A stretch of 38,498 nt of DNA from Oscillospiraceae bacterium (GTDB taxonomy: Bacteria > Bacillota > Clostridia > Oscillospirales > Ruminococcaceae). Positions 27,334 to 35,045 of the stretch are shown one piece after another. Below the pieces are notes generated by a model. It ran no database searches and was not told the DNA's origin. It saw nothing but the letters and a program-made list of their open reading frames with translations. The translations under genes were made by a program, and so were the position numbers. The stretch's first letter is position 1. Every line of letters begins with the position of its first letter. The stretch is from the NCBI GenBank assembly GCA_019423755.1, contig JAHZAU010000015.1, positions 21,246 to 59,743 on the forward strand, written 5' to 3'.

Positions 27334-28848
27334 TTACTTTTCGGTTTTGGCGGTGCGGGTGGGCTCCCAAGCCTCCATGCGGTAGAAGGGGTCGCTGGGG
27401 GAGGGCTGGGCGTGCAGGTCCAGCTGGCGGGAAAATTCCAGCGCGCCCTGGGCGTACATCAGCGGCAAAAACGGCAGCTCCTGCTCAAAGGCGGCGCACA
27501 CCGCCGAAAGCTCCCCGCTGCCCTGCCGCCACTGGTCCACCGCCCCGGTGAGGGCCTCGCTGGGCTGGGCGCCGAAGCCGCAATACGAGGAGGACTGCAG
27601 CAGCGGGCGGATGTCCATGTCGTCGGTAAGCAGCACCTCGCCCAGGTACAGGTCGTAGGAGCCGGAGCGCAGCGCCGCCATGTACTCGTCATAGGGCTTG
27701 CCGTCTAGCTGCACCGTTACCCCCACTTCCCCCAGCTGAACGGCCACCAGACCGGCCAGCTGCTCCTTGACGGGGCTGCCGGTGGGGTACAGCAGGCTTA
27801 GTTCCAGCCCGGCGTGCTCCTCCCCGGCAAAGAAGGTGCGGGCGGCCTCCTGGTCGGCCCGGCGCACCGAGATGCCGGTAAGAGCCGCCCACTGGGGAGC
27901 AAAGGGCAGGGACGAAGGCTGGCACCCGGCGGACTGTACCCCCGCCGCCAGGGTAAAGCGGTCCAGCGCCTGGTCCAGCGCCTGGCGCACCGCCGCATCG
28001 GTCAGCTCCCCTTTGCCGCCGTTGATGCCCAAAAACAGCAGGTCATTGCGGGGGATGGCAAAGTAGCTGCCGCCCTGGGGCTGGTCGGTGGTCAGGCCGT
28101 CCAGCTCCCCGATCTTCAAGCTATAGGAGGCCACCTCCGCCCGCGGCAGCTTCACCAGCTGCACCTGGGGCAGGTCGTCGCTCCCCGCCCGGTCGGGGTT
28201 GGGGGAAAGGAGGGCGTCTTCCCAGTCCATGCTTTGCAGCCGGTAGCGTCCCGTACCCTGCCAGGCGCCGTCCTGCTGGAGCGCCACCGGGAAGGTGAGC
28301 AGGCTGAGGAACTGGGCGTTGGGCTCCCGCAGGACGATCTCCAGCGTGTCCTCCCCCACCGCCTGGTGGGACTCGATGCCCGAAAGGCGCTTCTGCCAGG
28401 CCGAGCCCTCGGCCATAGCCAGGGTCAGGGAGGCGTCCACCGCGTCGGCGTCCAGGGACTGCCCGCCGGCAAACCGCGCCCCGGTGTCCAGGGTGATGGT
28501 GAAGGTGCGGTTGTCGGCGGTGGTGGCCCCGGCAGCCAGCACCGGCTGGGGGGTGAAGTCCGGCGCCAGGGCGTACAGCGGGTCATACAGCAGGGTACGG
28601 CAGGCGGCGGTATTCTCGTCCAGGGCGGCGGACCAAGGCCCGGCCTCCCCCTGGGTCAGCTGGTTGTAGTCCCCGGGCAGCCGCAGCAGCTGTACCGGCT
28701 GGCCAGTGGGGGCCGCCTCCTGGGACTGCCCCACCGTCTGGTTGGGGTTAAAGACCTGCCGCTCCCCTACCTGTCCCGCGCCGCAGCCGGCCAGCAGCAC
28801 CACCGCTGCCGCCAGCGCTGCCAGCGCGCCTCGTCCTCGTTTGCCCAT
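27334..28848 (-). CDS. Lipoprotein solute-binding protein, family 5 (SBP_bac_5)
   Basis: 504 residues from the ATG at 28846-28848, nine bases after AAAGGAG. A lipoprotein signal peptide is present: MGKRGRGALAALAAAVVLLAGC, with LLAGC as lipobox (Cys at about 22). The mature protein fits family 5 binding proteins of peptide or nickel ABC importers: TLLYDPLYALAPDF, then TFTITLDTGARFAGGQSLDADAV, and later DLLFLGINGGKGELTDAAVRQALDQALDR. Permease and ATPase genes of an Opp/Dpp system are not adjacent, so it probably works with a transporter encoded elsewhere or as a sensor. A candidate extended -10 is at 28897-28902. Ligand unknown. Confidence 0.85.
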   Translation of the reverse strand: MGKRGRGALAALAAAVVLLAGCGAGQVGERQVFNPNQTVGQSQEAAPTGQPVQLLRLPGDYNQLTQGEAGPWSAALDENTAACRTLLYDPLYALAPDFTPQPVLAAGATTADNRTFTITLDTGARFAGGQSLDADAVDASLTLAMAEGSAWQKRLSGIESHQAVGEDTLEIVLREPNAQFLSLLTFPVALQQDGAWQGTGRYRLQSMDWEDALLSPNPDRAGSDDLPQVQLVKLPRAEVASYSLKIGELDGLTTDQPQGGSYFAIPRNDLLFLGINGGKGELTDAAVRQALDQALDRFTLAAGVQSAGCQPSSLPFAPQWAALTGISVRRADQEAARTFFAGEEHAGLELSLLYPTGSPVKEQLAGLVAVQLGEVGVTVQLDGKPYDEYMAALRSGSYDLYLGEVLLTDDMDIRPLLQSSSYCGFGAQPSEALTGAVDQWRQGSGELSAVCAAFEQELPFLPLMYAQGALEFSRQLDLHAQPSPSDPFYRMEAWEPTRTAKTEK

Positions 28849-28896
28849 CGTTGCAAGCTCCTTTCCGTCTTTCCTCGGTCGTCGTTTTCCGGTCCT

Positions 28897-28902
28897 ATCA
28901 TA
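28897..28902 (-). promoter_or_regulatory. Candidate extended -10 for the solute-binding protein gene
   Basis: Minus strand TGGTATGAT: TG, one base, TATGAT. No clear -35. Confidence 0.35.
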
Positions 28903-28932
28903 CCACAAACCGCCCCCGGCGCACAGCCCCCA

Positions 28933-28972
28933 AAACGCAAAACAGGGCAAGGACGCTTTCGCCCTTGCCCTG
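28933..28972 (-). terminator. Rho-independent terminator of spoVS
   Basis: Minus strand: CAGGGCAAGG, a loop, CCTTGCCCTG, then TTTTGCGTTTT. It ends about 30 nt after the spoVS stop and before the next gene's promoter. Confidence 0.8.
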
Positions 28973-28995
28973 TGTCTGCTGTTTTTCGGACCAAG

Positions 28996-29256
28996 TTATC
29001 TCGGCTCCAGGATCAGTTTGATGGCGGTACGCTCTTCGTCATCGATCACGACATTGGCGAACGCCGGGATGCAGATCAGATCCAGACCGGAGGGGGCCAG
29101 GTAGCCCCGCGCGATGGCCACGGCTTTGATCGCCTGATTGGCCGCACCGGCTCCCACAGCCTGTACCTCCACGGTACCCTTTTCCCGGATGACGCCTGCG
29201 ATCGCCCCGGCCACGGAGTTCGGGAGCGAACGCGCCGACACCTTTAATACTTCCAT
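28996..29256 (-). CDS. spoVS: Stage V sporulation protein S
   Basis: 86 residues, exactly the usual SpoVS length, and the motif set is intact: MEVLKVSARSLPNSVAGAI, then VEVQAVGAGAANQAIKA, then ICIPAFANVVIDDEERTAIKLILEP. SpoVS is a small alpha/beta protein of the Alba-like fold that affects spore coat assembly and septation timing in Bacillus. The start is the ATG at 29254-29256 with AGGAGGA upstream; a longer in-frame extension overlaps the promoter. It follows ymdB, as in Bacillus (rny-ymdB-spoVS), and has its own sigma-A-like promoter and terminator. Confidence 0.95.
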   Translation of the reverse strand: MEVLKVSARSLPNSVAGAIAGVIREKGTVEVQAVGAGAANQAIKAVAIARGYLAPSGLDLICIPAFANVVIDDEERTAIKLILEPR

Positions 29257-29308
29257 AACACATCCTCCTGCGGGGACAACGCGATCTTGGCCCCCGTTTC
29301 CATCGAAC

Positions 29309-29337
29309 ATTATACTATACGAAAGCGGTTTTTTCAA
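29309..29337 (-). promoter_or_regulatory. Sigma-A-like promoter of spoVS
   Basis: Minus strand: TTGAAA (29332-29337), 17-nt spacer, TATAAT (29309-29314), 52 nt before the ATG, in the ymdB-spoVS spacer. Confidence 0.8.
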
Positions 29338-29362
29338 TATCGCTGGTATATTTCAACGAATA

Positions 29363-30127
29363 TCATACTGTAATCCGCTCAATTTTGGTGGTTTTGCCCG
29401 TTTTTTCGTCAATTTCCAGAAAAACAGCGTCCATGACACAATTTTCCGGGTCGTACTCGAAGCGCACCGGCATGTGGTCGATGAACCGGCGGACGATCAG
29501 CTCCTTTTTCACCCCCAGCACCGAGTCCTGCCCGCCGCACATCCCGGCGTCGGTGATATAGCCGGTGCCGCCCGGCAGCACCCGCTCGTCGGCGGTGGCC
29601 ACATGGGTGTGGGTACCCAGCACGGCGCTTACCCGGCCGTCCAGGTAGTAGCCCAGGGCCTTCTTCTCGGAAGTGGCCTCCCCGTGGAAGTCCACGATGA
29701 TATTGGGGGTCTTGATCTGGGGCAGCAGCTGGTCCAGGTACTCAAAAGGGTTGGAGCAGGGCTCCATGTACACCTGGCCCATGACGTTGATGACGCACAG
29801 CTGCCAGCGCAGCCGGTCCAGCAGGTACCAGCCCTTTCCCGGGGCGGTGGGGTGCAGGTTGCCCGGACGGACGATGCCCTCCCCCTCGTCCAGCAGGTCG
29901 TAGACCTCCCGGCGCTTGTAAACGTGGTTGCCGGTGGTGATCACATCTACCCCGGCGTCAAAGAGCATGCGGGCGCTTTCCGGCGTGATGCCGTTGCCCT
30001 CGGCGGAGTTTTCGCCGTTGGCGATGCAGGCGTCCACTCCCAGGGAACGCTTGAGCCCGCCCAGGTGCCGGGCCACATGCTGGCAGCCCGCTTTTCCGAC
30101 TACATCTCCCAGAAACAACACCTTCAT
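29363..30127 (-). CDS. ymdB: YmdB-like metallophosphoesterase
   Basis: 254 residues. YmdB of Bacillus is a cyclic-nucleotide (2',3'-cAMP) phosphodiesterase that steers the choice between motility, biofilm and sporulation. Seen: GDVVG (8-12, first Asp ligand), ANGENSAEG with Glu and Asn, TTGNHVY with Asn and His, IVDFHGEATSEK, and GTHTHVATAD, which together give the two-metal site; AGMCGGQDSVLG near the C-terminus is also typical. The ATG at 30125-30127 has a GGAAGG-like site. spoVS follows after 106 bp with its own promoter. The rny gene that precedes ymdB in Bacillus is not here; a promoter-like TATAAT (30192-30197) lies upstream. Confidence 0.94.
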   Translation of the reverse strand: MKVLFLGDVVGKAGCQHVARHLGGLKRSLGVDACIANGENSAEGNGITPESARMLFDAGVDVITTGNHVYKRREVYDLLDEGEGIVRPGNLHPTAPGKGWYLLDRLRWQLCVINVMGQVYMEPCSNPFEYLDQLLPQIKTPNIIVDFHGEATSEKKALGYYLDGRVSAVLGTHTHVATADERVLPGGTGYITDAGMCGGQDSVLGVKKELIVRRFIDHMPVRFEYDPENCVMDAVFLEIDEKTGKTTKIERITV

Positions 30128-30414
30128 GGCGCACGACCTTCCTTCTCGTTTTCTGCATCCTGCCGGGCCAAAAGCTGCGTGCTCCCTGCCCATTATAGCT
30201 TACTATATACTTTACCATAATTCCCAAAAAAGGCAAGGTTACGCCCCAAATTCACCGCAAAAATAAGAATTTTCATCCATTTGGGCGGATAATTTTCCCA
30301 AATAATTGTATCATTTGTATAGCGAAACCGGCCGCTTTCCGGCACATCGTCGACACAAAGGTAATGTTGTCCACAAATTCCAGCTTTTTCGTCCCGCGGA
30401 TTGTCCATTATAGT
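30128..30414. other. AT-rich intergenic region, ymdB promoter side
   Basis: No credible gene; a 78-codon minus-strand frame here lacks a ribosome site and has atypical composition. A TATAAT on the minus strand (30192-30197) with TTATGG 17 nt upstream (30215-30220) is the likely ymdB promoter. Confidence 0.5.
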
Positions 30415-30454
30415 AAAACAAAAGCCCATATCCCAAAAACAGGATATGAGCTTT
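30415..30454 (-). terminator. Terminator of the amino-acid ABC transporter operon
   Basis: Minus strand: AAAGCTCATATCC, loop TGTTTTT, GGGATATGGGCTTTTGTTTT. It lies 26 nt past the ATPase gene stop. Confidence 0.85.
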
Positions 30455-30480
30455 CGATGTATAACGATCCTTGCCCAAGA

Positions 30481-31209
30481 CTAGAGCACTTTGGAAAGGA
30501 AGTCCTGCAGGCGCGGGTGCTTGGGAGCGCCAAAAAATGCCTGCGGCGGGGCTTCTTCCTTCACCTGGCCCTCGTCCATGAACAGCACGCGGGTGGCCAC
30601 CTCGCGGGCAAAGCCCATCTCGTGGGTCACCACCACCATGGTCATGCCGTCGTCGGCCAGCTCCTTCATCAGGCTCAGTACCTCGCCTACCATCTCCGGG
30701 TCCAGGGCGGAGGTCGGCTCGTCAAAGAGGATGACGTCCGGGTTCATAGCCAGGGTGCGCACGATGGCGATACGCTGCTTCTGGCCGCCGGAAAGCTGGT
30801 TGGGGTAGGCGTCTGCCTTGTCCGGCAGACCGATGCGCTCCAGCAGCTGCATGGCTTTCTGGTCGGCGTCGGCCTGGCTCATCAGCCCCAGCTGCACCGG
30901 CGCGAAGGTGATGTTCTTCTTCACCGTCATGTGGGGGAAAAGGTTAAACTGCTGGAACACCATGCCCATCTTGCGGCGGATCTTCTGGATGTCGCAGCCG
31001 GGGTCGGTGATGTTCTGCCCCTCAAACCAGATCTCGCCCTGGGTGGGGGTCTCCAGCAGGTTCAGGCACCGCAGGAAGGTGGATTTGCCCGAGCCGGACG
31101 GCCCGACGATGACCACCTTTTCGCCTTTTTCGATGACCTGGTCGATGCCTTTGAGGATCTCGTTGTCCCCAAACGATTTGCGCAGTCCTTTAGTTTCGAT
31201 CACTTGCAC
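30481..31209 (-). CDS. glnQ: Polar amino-acid ABC transporter ATP-binding protein
   Basis: 242 residues, typical of GlnQ/ArtP ATPases; powers amino-acid uptake at the inner face of the membrane. Seen: Walker A GPSGSGKST (36-44), Q-loop in QQFNLFPH, signature LSGGQKQR (139-146), Walker B VILFDEPTSALDPE (159-172) and the H-loop in VVVTHEMGFA. The start is GTG at 31207-31209, read from AAAGGAGG four bases upstream; it overlaps the end of the permease gene by 20 bases, so the two are coupled. The substrate, Gln, Glu, Arg or another polar amino acid, cannot be settled, so the symbol is by family. Confidence 0.93.
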   Translation of the reverse strand: MQVIETKGLRKSFGDNEILKGIDQVIEKGEKVVIVGPSGSGKSTFLRCLNLLETPTQGEIWFEGQNITDPGCDIQKIRRKMGMVFQQFNLFPHMTVKKNITFAPVQLGLMSQADADQKAMQLLERIGLPDKADAYPNQLSGGQKQRIAIVRTLAMNPDVILFDEPTSALDPEMVGEVLSLMKELADDGMTMVVVTHEMGFAREVATRVLFMDEGQVKEEAPPQAFFGAPKHPRLQDFLSKVL

Positions 31210-31882
31210 CCAACCTCCTTTGCAGAATCTCCAGGACCTTGGTCAGGCCCAGCACCAGCACCAGGTAAACGCCTGCGCTGATGAACAGCGGCGGCAGCAC
31301 GTCCCAGGTACGGGAGCCGACATACTGGGCCGCCTTGGTGATGTCGGTAACGGCGATGACCCCGGCGATGGAGGTCTCTTTGATGAGGGCGATGAACTCG
31401 TTGCCCAGGGCGGGGAGGATGTTTTTCACCGCCTGGGGCAGGATGATGCTGCGCATGACGGTGCCGTAGGAAAGGCCCAGGCTGGCGCCGGCCTCAAACT
31501 GCCCTTTGTCGATGGACTCGATGCCGGCGCGGATGATCTCCGAAACGTAGGCGCCGGAGTTGATGCCGAAGCAGGTGATGGCGGCGTAGATCTCCATATC
31601 GCGCATGGTGAAGATCAGGTTGGCGATGATGATGATCTGCAGGTAAACAGGGGTGGCGCGGATGACGGTGACGTACAGGGTGCACAGCTTGTCCAGCAGG
31701 CGCAGCAGCGGGTTGTGGCTGCCCTTGGCGCCGTATTTGGCCACAGCGACCAGCACGCCCAGCAGCACGCCCAGCAGTACGGCGAAGAAGGAGATGAGCA
31801 GGGTGTTCTGGATGCCCTCCAGGTAAGCCAGGTACCGCTGGTCCTGGAAGAAGGCGGCGTAAAACCGTTCAAAGATGCTCAA
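31190..31882 (-). CDS. glnP: Polar amino-acid ABC transporter permease
   Basis: 230 residues of the HisM/GlnP type. An N-terminal IQNTLLISFFAVLLGVLLGV segment, five or so membrane helices, and the coupling motif EAGASLGLSYGTVMRSIILPQAVKNILPAL, split here as the EAG...G...I.LP pattern at about 149-175, which contacts the ATPase. The start is TTG at 31880-31882 with AAGGAAG upstream. It lies 104 bp after the binding-protein gene, with a stem-loop between, and overlaps the ATPase gene. Confidence 0.93.
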   Translation of the reverse strand: MSIFERFYAAFFQDQRYLAYLEGIQNTLLISFFAVLLGVLLGVLVAVAKYGAKGSHNPLLRLLDKLCTLYVTVIRATPVYLQIIIIANLIFTMRDMEIYAAITCFGINSGAYVSEIIRAGIESIDKGQFEAGASLGLSYGTVMRSIILPQAVKNILPALGNEFIALIKETSIAGVIAVTDITKAAQYVGSRTWDVLPPLFISAGVYLVLVLGLTKVLEILQRRLGASDRN

Positions 31883-31929
31883 GGCAAACTTCCTTTCTGT
31901 ATGTTGGTTTCCTTATAGGGCTTGACACG

Positions 31930-31963
31930 AAAACAAAGGGGCCGGAAGGCTCCCGGCTCCTTT
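31930..31963 (-). other. Intercistronic stem-loop between glnH and glnP
   Basis: Minus strand: AAAGGAGCCGG, loop, CCGGCCCCTTTGTTTTC, an imperfect stem (one A-C mismatch) with a short T-stretch. It may act as a partial terminator that keeps the binding protein in excess over the permease, as is common in such operons. Confidence 0.6.
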
Positions 31964-31986
31964 GCTGCGGTTGTTTTGTTGGGTGA

Positions 31987-32760
31987 TTATTCTGCCTCGG
32001 CGGCCTCAGCGGCTGCCTGGACGTGGTTGGCGGTGAACTCCTCGATCTTGCCTTCGGCGATGAGCTCATCGATGACCTCGTTGATGGTCTCCAGCAGCTC
32101 GGTGTTGCCCTTCTTCACAGCGATGGCGTATTGGTCGGTGAAGAGGGGGTTTTCCTCATCCATGATCTCCAGCTCGGGGTTAGCAGCTACCAGCTCCTGA
32201 GCGGGGTACAGGTCCATAACGATGCAGTCGATCTTCTGGTTTTTCAGGTCCTCGGCGGCCTGGACGAACTTGGTGTAGCGTTTGACCTCTGCGTCCGGGT
32301 AGCTGTCGGATACCCACATATCAGCGATGTTGCCCTGCTGCACGCCCACTACCTTGCCGGACAGGTCGTCCACAGCGGTGAGGGGGTTGGCTTCTTTGTT
32401 GACAACGACCACTTCGCTGGAATCCACATAGTTGTGGGAGAAGTCCATGACCTTCTGGCGTTCCTCGTCCACCGAAACACCGGCTGCGACGAAGTCTACC
32501 TGGCCCTGCTGCACGGCGTTGAGCGCGCCGTCAAAGTCCATGTTTTTGATGACCAGGGTCTTGCCCATCTTGTCGGCGATAGCCTGGGCGATGTCCATAT
32601 CCACGCCTACCACCTGGTCGCCGGACATGTACTCGTAGGGAGCGAAGCCAGCCTCGGTGCCGACGTAGAGTTCATTGGATTCAGAAGAAGAGCTGCTGCC
32701 GCAGGCGGCCAGAGAAGCCATCATGGAAGCGGCGAGGAGCAGAGCGAACAATTTTTTCAT
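31987..32760 (-). CDS. Polar amino-acid ABC transporter substrate-binding lipoprotein
   Basis: 257 residues from the ATG at 32758-32760, eight bases after GGGAGGG. The signal peptide MKKLFALLLAASMMASLAAC ends in a LAAC lipobox (Cys20), followed by a Ser-rich linker. Mature part is a family 3 binding protein: LYVGTEAGFAPYEYMSGDQVVGVDMDIAQAIA is the classic opening, GALNAVQQGQVDFVAAGVSVDEERQKVMDFS continues it, and the acidic C-terminus (AAAEAAEAE) is extra. Aromatic and acidic residues in the opening are the usual amino-acid carboxylate/amine contacts. First gene of the operon, with permease and ATPase following. Confidence 0.93.
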   Translation of the reverse strand: MKKLFALLLAASMMASLAACGSSSSSESNELYVGTEAGFAPYEYMSGDQVVGVDMDIAQAIADKMGKTLVIKNMDFDGALNAVQQGQVDFVAAGVSVDEERQKVMDFSHNYVDSSEVVVVNKEANPLTAVDDLSGKVVGVQQGNIADMWVSDSYPDAEVKRYTKFVQAAEDLKNQKIDCIVMDLYPAQELVAANPELEIMDEENPLFTDQYAIAVKKGNTELLETINEVIDELIAEGKIEEFTANHVQAAAEAAEAE

Positions 32761-32823
32761 TGGTAATACCCTCCCATCGGTCCCCAACGGGACGATGTAA
32801 TATTTATTCAATCGATGTTTCAT

Positions 32824-32851
32824 ATTATACAGCTTTTCCCGGGGAATGCAA
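32824..32851 (-). promoter_or_regulatory. Sigma-A-like promoter of the amino-acid transporter operon
   Basis: Minus strand: TTGCAT (32846-32851), 16-nt spacer, TATAAT (32824-32829), about 63 nt before the ATG. Confidence 0.65.
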
Positions 32852-32964
32852 GGGGGTTTTTGAAAAAATATTCACTTCTGCCGAATTTTATGCTTTTTTC
32901 ATAATTTCCAGCCAGGGCGGCGGAGAGCTTTTATCCATTTCTCCGCAAAACCAGCGGCCTTTTG

Positions 32965-33013
32965 GGGCCCAAAACGCCGAAACCGGCCCGGGTCCGTTGC
33001 GGCCGGACCGGTT
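32965..33013 (-). terminator. Likely terminator of the panT-coaX-rluA operon
   Basis: Minus strand: AACCGGTCCGG, loop, CCCGGGCCGGTTTCGGCGTTTTGGG. The stem is strong but the T-run is interrupted. It lies about 30 nt after the rluA stop. Confidence 0.5.
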
Positions 33014-33043
33014 GGGGATTGCATAAAACCTTTGTATATACAA

Positions 33044-33970
33044 TCAATTATGCAAAACCGCTTCGGTCCAGCCGGGGAAAAGCGCCCGGCAGACCGCCTG
33101 CATGTCCTCGGGCAGGCGGCAGGGCACGTCGGTCTCCTCCCCCGTGTGGGGCTGCGGGAAGCACACCCGCCAGCAGTGCAGCGCCTGCCGCCGGATGAGC
33201 GCCGAGGGCCGGCCGTACATGCTGTCCCCCAGCACCGGGGCCCCCAGGTGGGACATATGCACCCGGATCTGGTGGGTGCGGCCGGTTTCCAGCACGAACT
33301 CCACCAGGCTCACCGGCCCTTCGGGGCTGTCCGCTTGGGCCAGCACCCGGTAGTTGGTGACGGCGCGCTGGCCGTCCTCGGCCACGATGCGGCGCATCTC
33401 CTCGGGCTGCTCCCGGCGGATGGGCAGGTCCACCCGGCCCTCCTTTTGGGGAAGCTCCCCCACTAGCAGAGCACAGTAGGTCTTGTGGAAGTTGTTGGTC
33501 ACCCGGGCGGCGGCATAGCGGTTTTTGGCCACCACCACCGCGCCGGTGGTGTCCCGGTCCAGGCGGTTGAGGGGCCGAAACATCAGGTCCAGCCCCAGGC
33601 GGTCGCAGTGGGCGGCAAAGACGTTGCCCAGGGTGTCCGCCGCGTGGCCGCAGGAGGGGTGGCAGGGCATATCCGGGGGCTTGTTGTACACCAGGATATC
33701 CTCGTCCTCGTAGGCGATCTCCACCTTGCGGTTGGAGCGCAGGAAGTGGGAGACCCCGTGCTCCTTTTCGTCCAGGAAGGTGATCTCCAGCCGGTCGCCG
33801 GGGGCCAGCGGGTCGATGGTGCGGGCGTGGGCGCCGTTGAGGCGGATGCCCTCGTCGTAGTGTTTGAGCTTCACCAGGGTGCGGGTGGAGTAGCCGTGGC
33901 GTTTCTTCAAAAACTGCTCCACCGTCTGGCCGGCGGCCTCCGGCGGGATGGTATAGCAAAGACTGCGCAT
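33044..33970 (-). CDS. RluA-family 23S/tRNA pseudouridine synthase
   Basis: 308 residues. N-terminal S4-like RNA-binding part (about 12-75: AGQTVEQFLKKRHGYSTRTL), then the RluA catalytic domain with IAYEDEDILVYNKPPDMPCHPS and the catalytic Asp in RPLNRLDRDTTG, and later FVLETGRTHQIRVHMSHLGAPVLGD. It converts uridine to pseudouridine in rRNA or tRNA; which site cannot be told from sequence (RluD/YlyB-like). The ATG start directly follows the TAG of the lipoprotein gene with no gap, so translation is probably coupled. It is the last gene of the operon. Confidence 0.93.
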   Translation of the reverse strand: MRSLCYTIPPEAAGQTVEQFLKKRHGYSTRTLVKLKHYDEGIRLNGAHARTIDPLAPGDRLEITFLDEKEHGVSHFLRSNRKVEIAYEDEDILVYNKPPDMPCHPSCGHAADTLGNVFAAHCDRLGLDLMFRPLNRLDRDTTGAVVVAKNRYAAARVTNNFHKTYCALLVGELPQKEGRVDLPIRREQPEEMRRIVAEDGQRAVTNYRVLAQADSPEGPVSLVEFVLETGRTHQIRVHMSHLGAPVLGDSMYGRPSALIRRQALHCWRVCFPQPHTGEETDVPCRLPEDMQAVCRALFPGWTEAVLHN

Positions 33971-35032
33971 CTAGGCGGCGGCCTCCGTCTCGGGCAGGGG
34001 CTGGGTGCTGACGGCAGCTTCCATCACCTGCTGGGTGTACTGCTCCATGGTCAGGGTGTTGTCGGCGGTGAACTCCGGCATCTCCACGGTGAAGTCGCCG
34101 TTAAAGTCGGTGTAGTTGACGGTGCTCACCACCCGGAAGGTGACGCTCTCCGGCAGCTGCGCATCGGCGGCGCCCAGGCTGCTCAGCGCGTCGGCCAGGT
34201 CGCCCAGCGGCAGGGTGATGCTCATCTCCACGCCCTGACGGGTGGGGACGGCGGATTTCGGGTCCATGGTCATATCCAGGTGCAGGCTGTCCACCGTCAT
34301 CCCGGCAAAGAGACCTTTGATGATCTCCATGGTCTGGGCGATGGTGTCCTCCATCATCTTCTGGTACTCCTCCTGCTGCTCGGGGGTCATCTGTTCCAGC
34401 AGCTCGGCGGGCAGCTGCTGCTGGGTGCTTTGGCGCATGCCTTCCTCCATGCTGCCCATCATCTGGTCCAGCAGGACGTCCTGCATATCCTTGCTCAGCT
34501 GGGAAACGGCGTCGGCGGAGAAGTCAAAGGACAGCTCCACCTGGCCGTCCTCGGTCTCGGCAAAGAGCAGGTTTTCGGCGGTATCCACCGCGTTGATGTA
34601 GGTCTCGCCCAGCTGGCCCTGGCTCAGGCTCAGCAGCGCCTCGTAGTTCATGCCGGTGGTCTCTTCCAGGTCCTGGACCAGGTATTTGTCCCCGGTGCCC
34701 TCCTGTTTGGTGTAGACCTTGCCGTCCTTCATGTAGGTCTGGGTCTCCAGGTCCTGGCCCAGCACGTTGCCGCGGACGTTGATGGCGCTGGTGGCGCCTT
34801 TGTCCTGCAGCTGGCCGTCCATCCCCAGGTCAAAGCTCATGGCGGTGCCGTTTAAATCCACCTCCAGGGTGACGTTGCCGTCGAACTTAGCGCTTTCCAT
34901 GTTTTGGGAAAGTTCCATGCTCTTTTTGTACAGCTCCACGGCTTTTTTCTCGTTGAGGCCGCAGCCCGAGAGCATCCCGGCGCAGAGCGCTCCGGCGCAA
35001 AGCAGCGCGGCGGCTTTTTGCAGTCGTTTCAT
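33971..35032 (-). CDS. Secreted lipoprotein of unknown function
   Basis: 353 residues. Signal peptide MKRLQKAAALLCAGALCAGMLSGC with LSGC lipobox (Cys24). The mature protein alternates beta-rich repeats and a long helical, Gln/Met-rich segment (about 175-240: SKDMQDVLLDQMMGSMEEG, then LLEQMTPEQQEEYQKMMED). The layout (KKSMELSQNMESAKFDGNVTLEV) resembles LolA/LppX-like or DUF6612-type lipoproteins of Clostridia, which often occur as orphan envelope proteins; I am not sure of the family. The ATG follows GGAGGACAACGTT. It sits 13 bp after coaX and directly before rluA; no link to pantothenate is evident. Confidence 0.75.
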   Translation of the reverse strand: MKRLQKAAALLCAGALCAGMLSGCGLNEKKAVELYKKSMELSQNMESAKFDGNVTLEVDLNGTAMSFDLGMDGQLQDKGATSAINVRGNVLGQDLETQTYMKDGKVYTKQEGTGDKYLVQDLEETTGMNYEALLSLSQGQLGETYINAVDTAENLLFAETEDGQVELSFDFSADAVSQLSKDMQDVLLDQMMGSMEEGMRQSTQQQLPAELLEQMTPEQQEEYQKMMEDTIAQTMEIIKGLFAGMTVDSLHLDMTMDPKSAVPTRQGVEMSITLPLGDLADALSSLGAADAQLPESVTFRVVSTVNYTDFNGDFTVEMPEFTADNTLTMEQYTQQVMEAAVSTQPLPETEAAA

Positions 35033-35045
35033 AACGTTGTCCTCC

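Noticed and set aside
24906..27551. An 881-codon open frame opposite fakA and asp23
   Set aside because: It spans two real genes and the terminator between the convergent genes; composition is typical of antisense GC-rich DNA.
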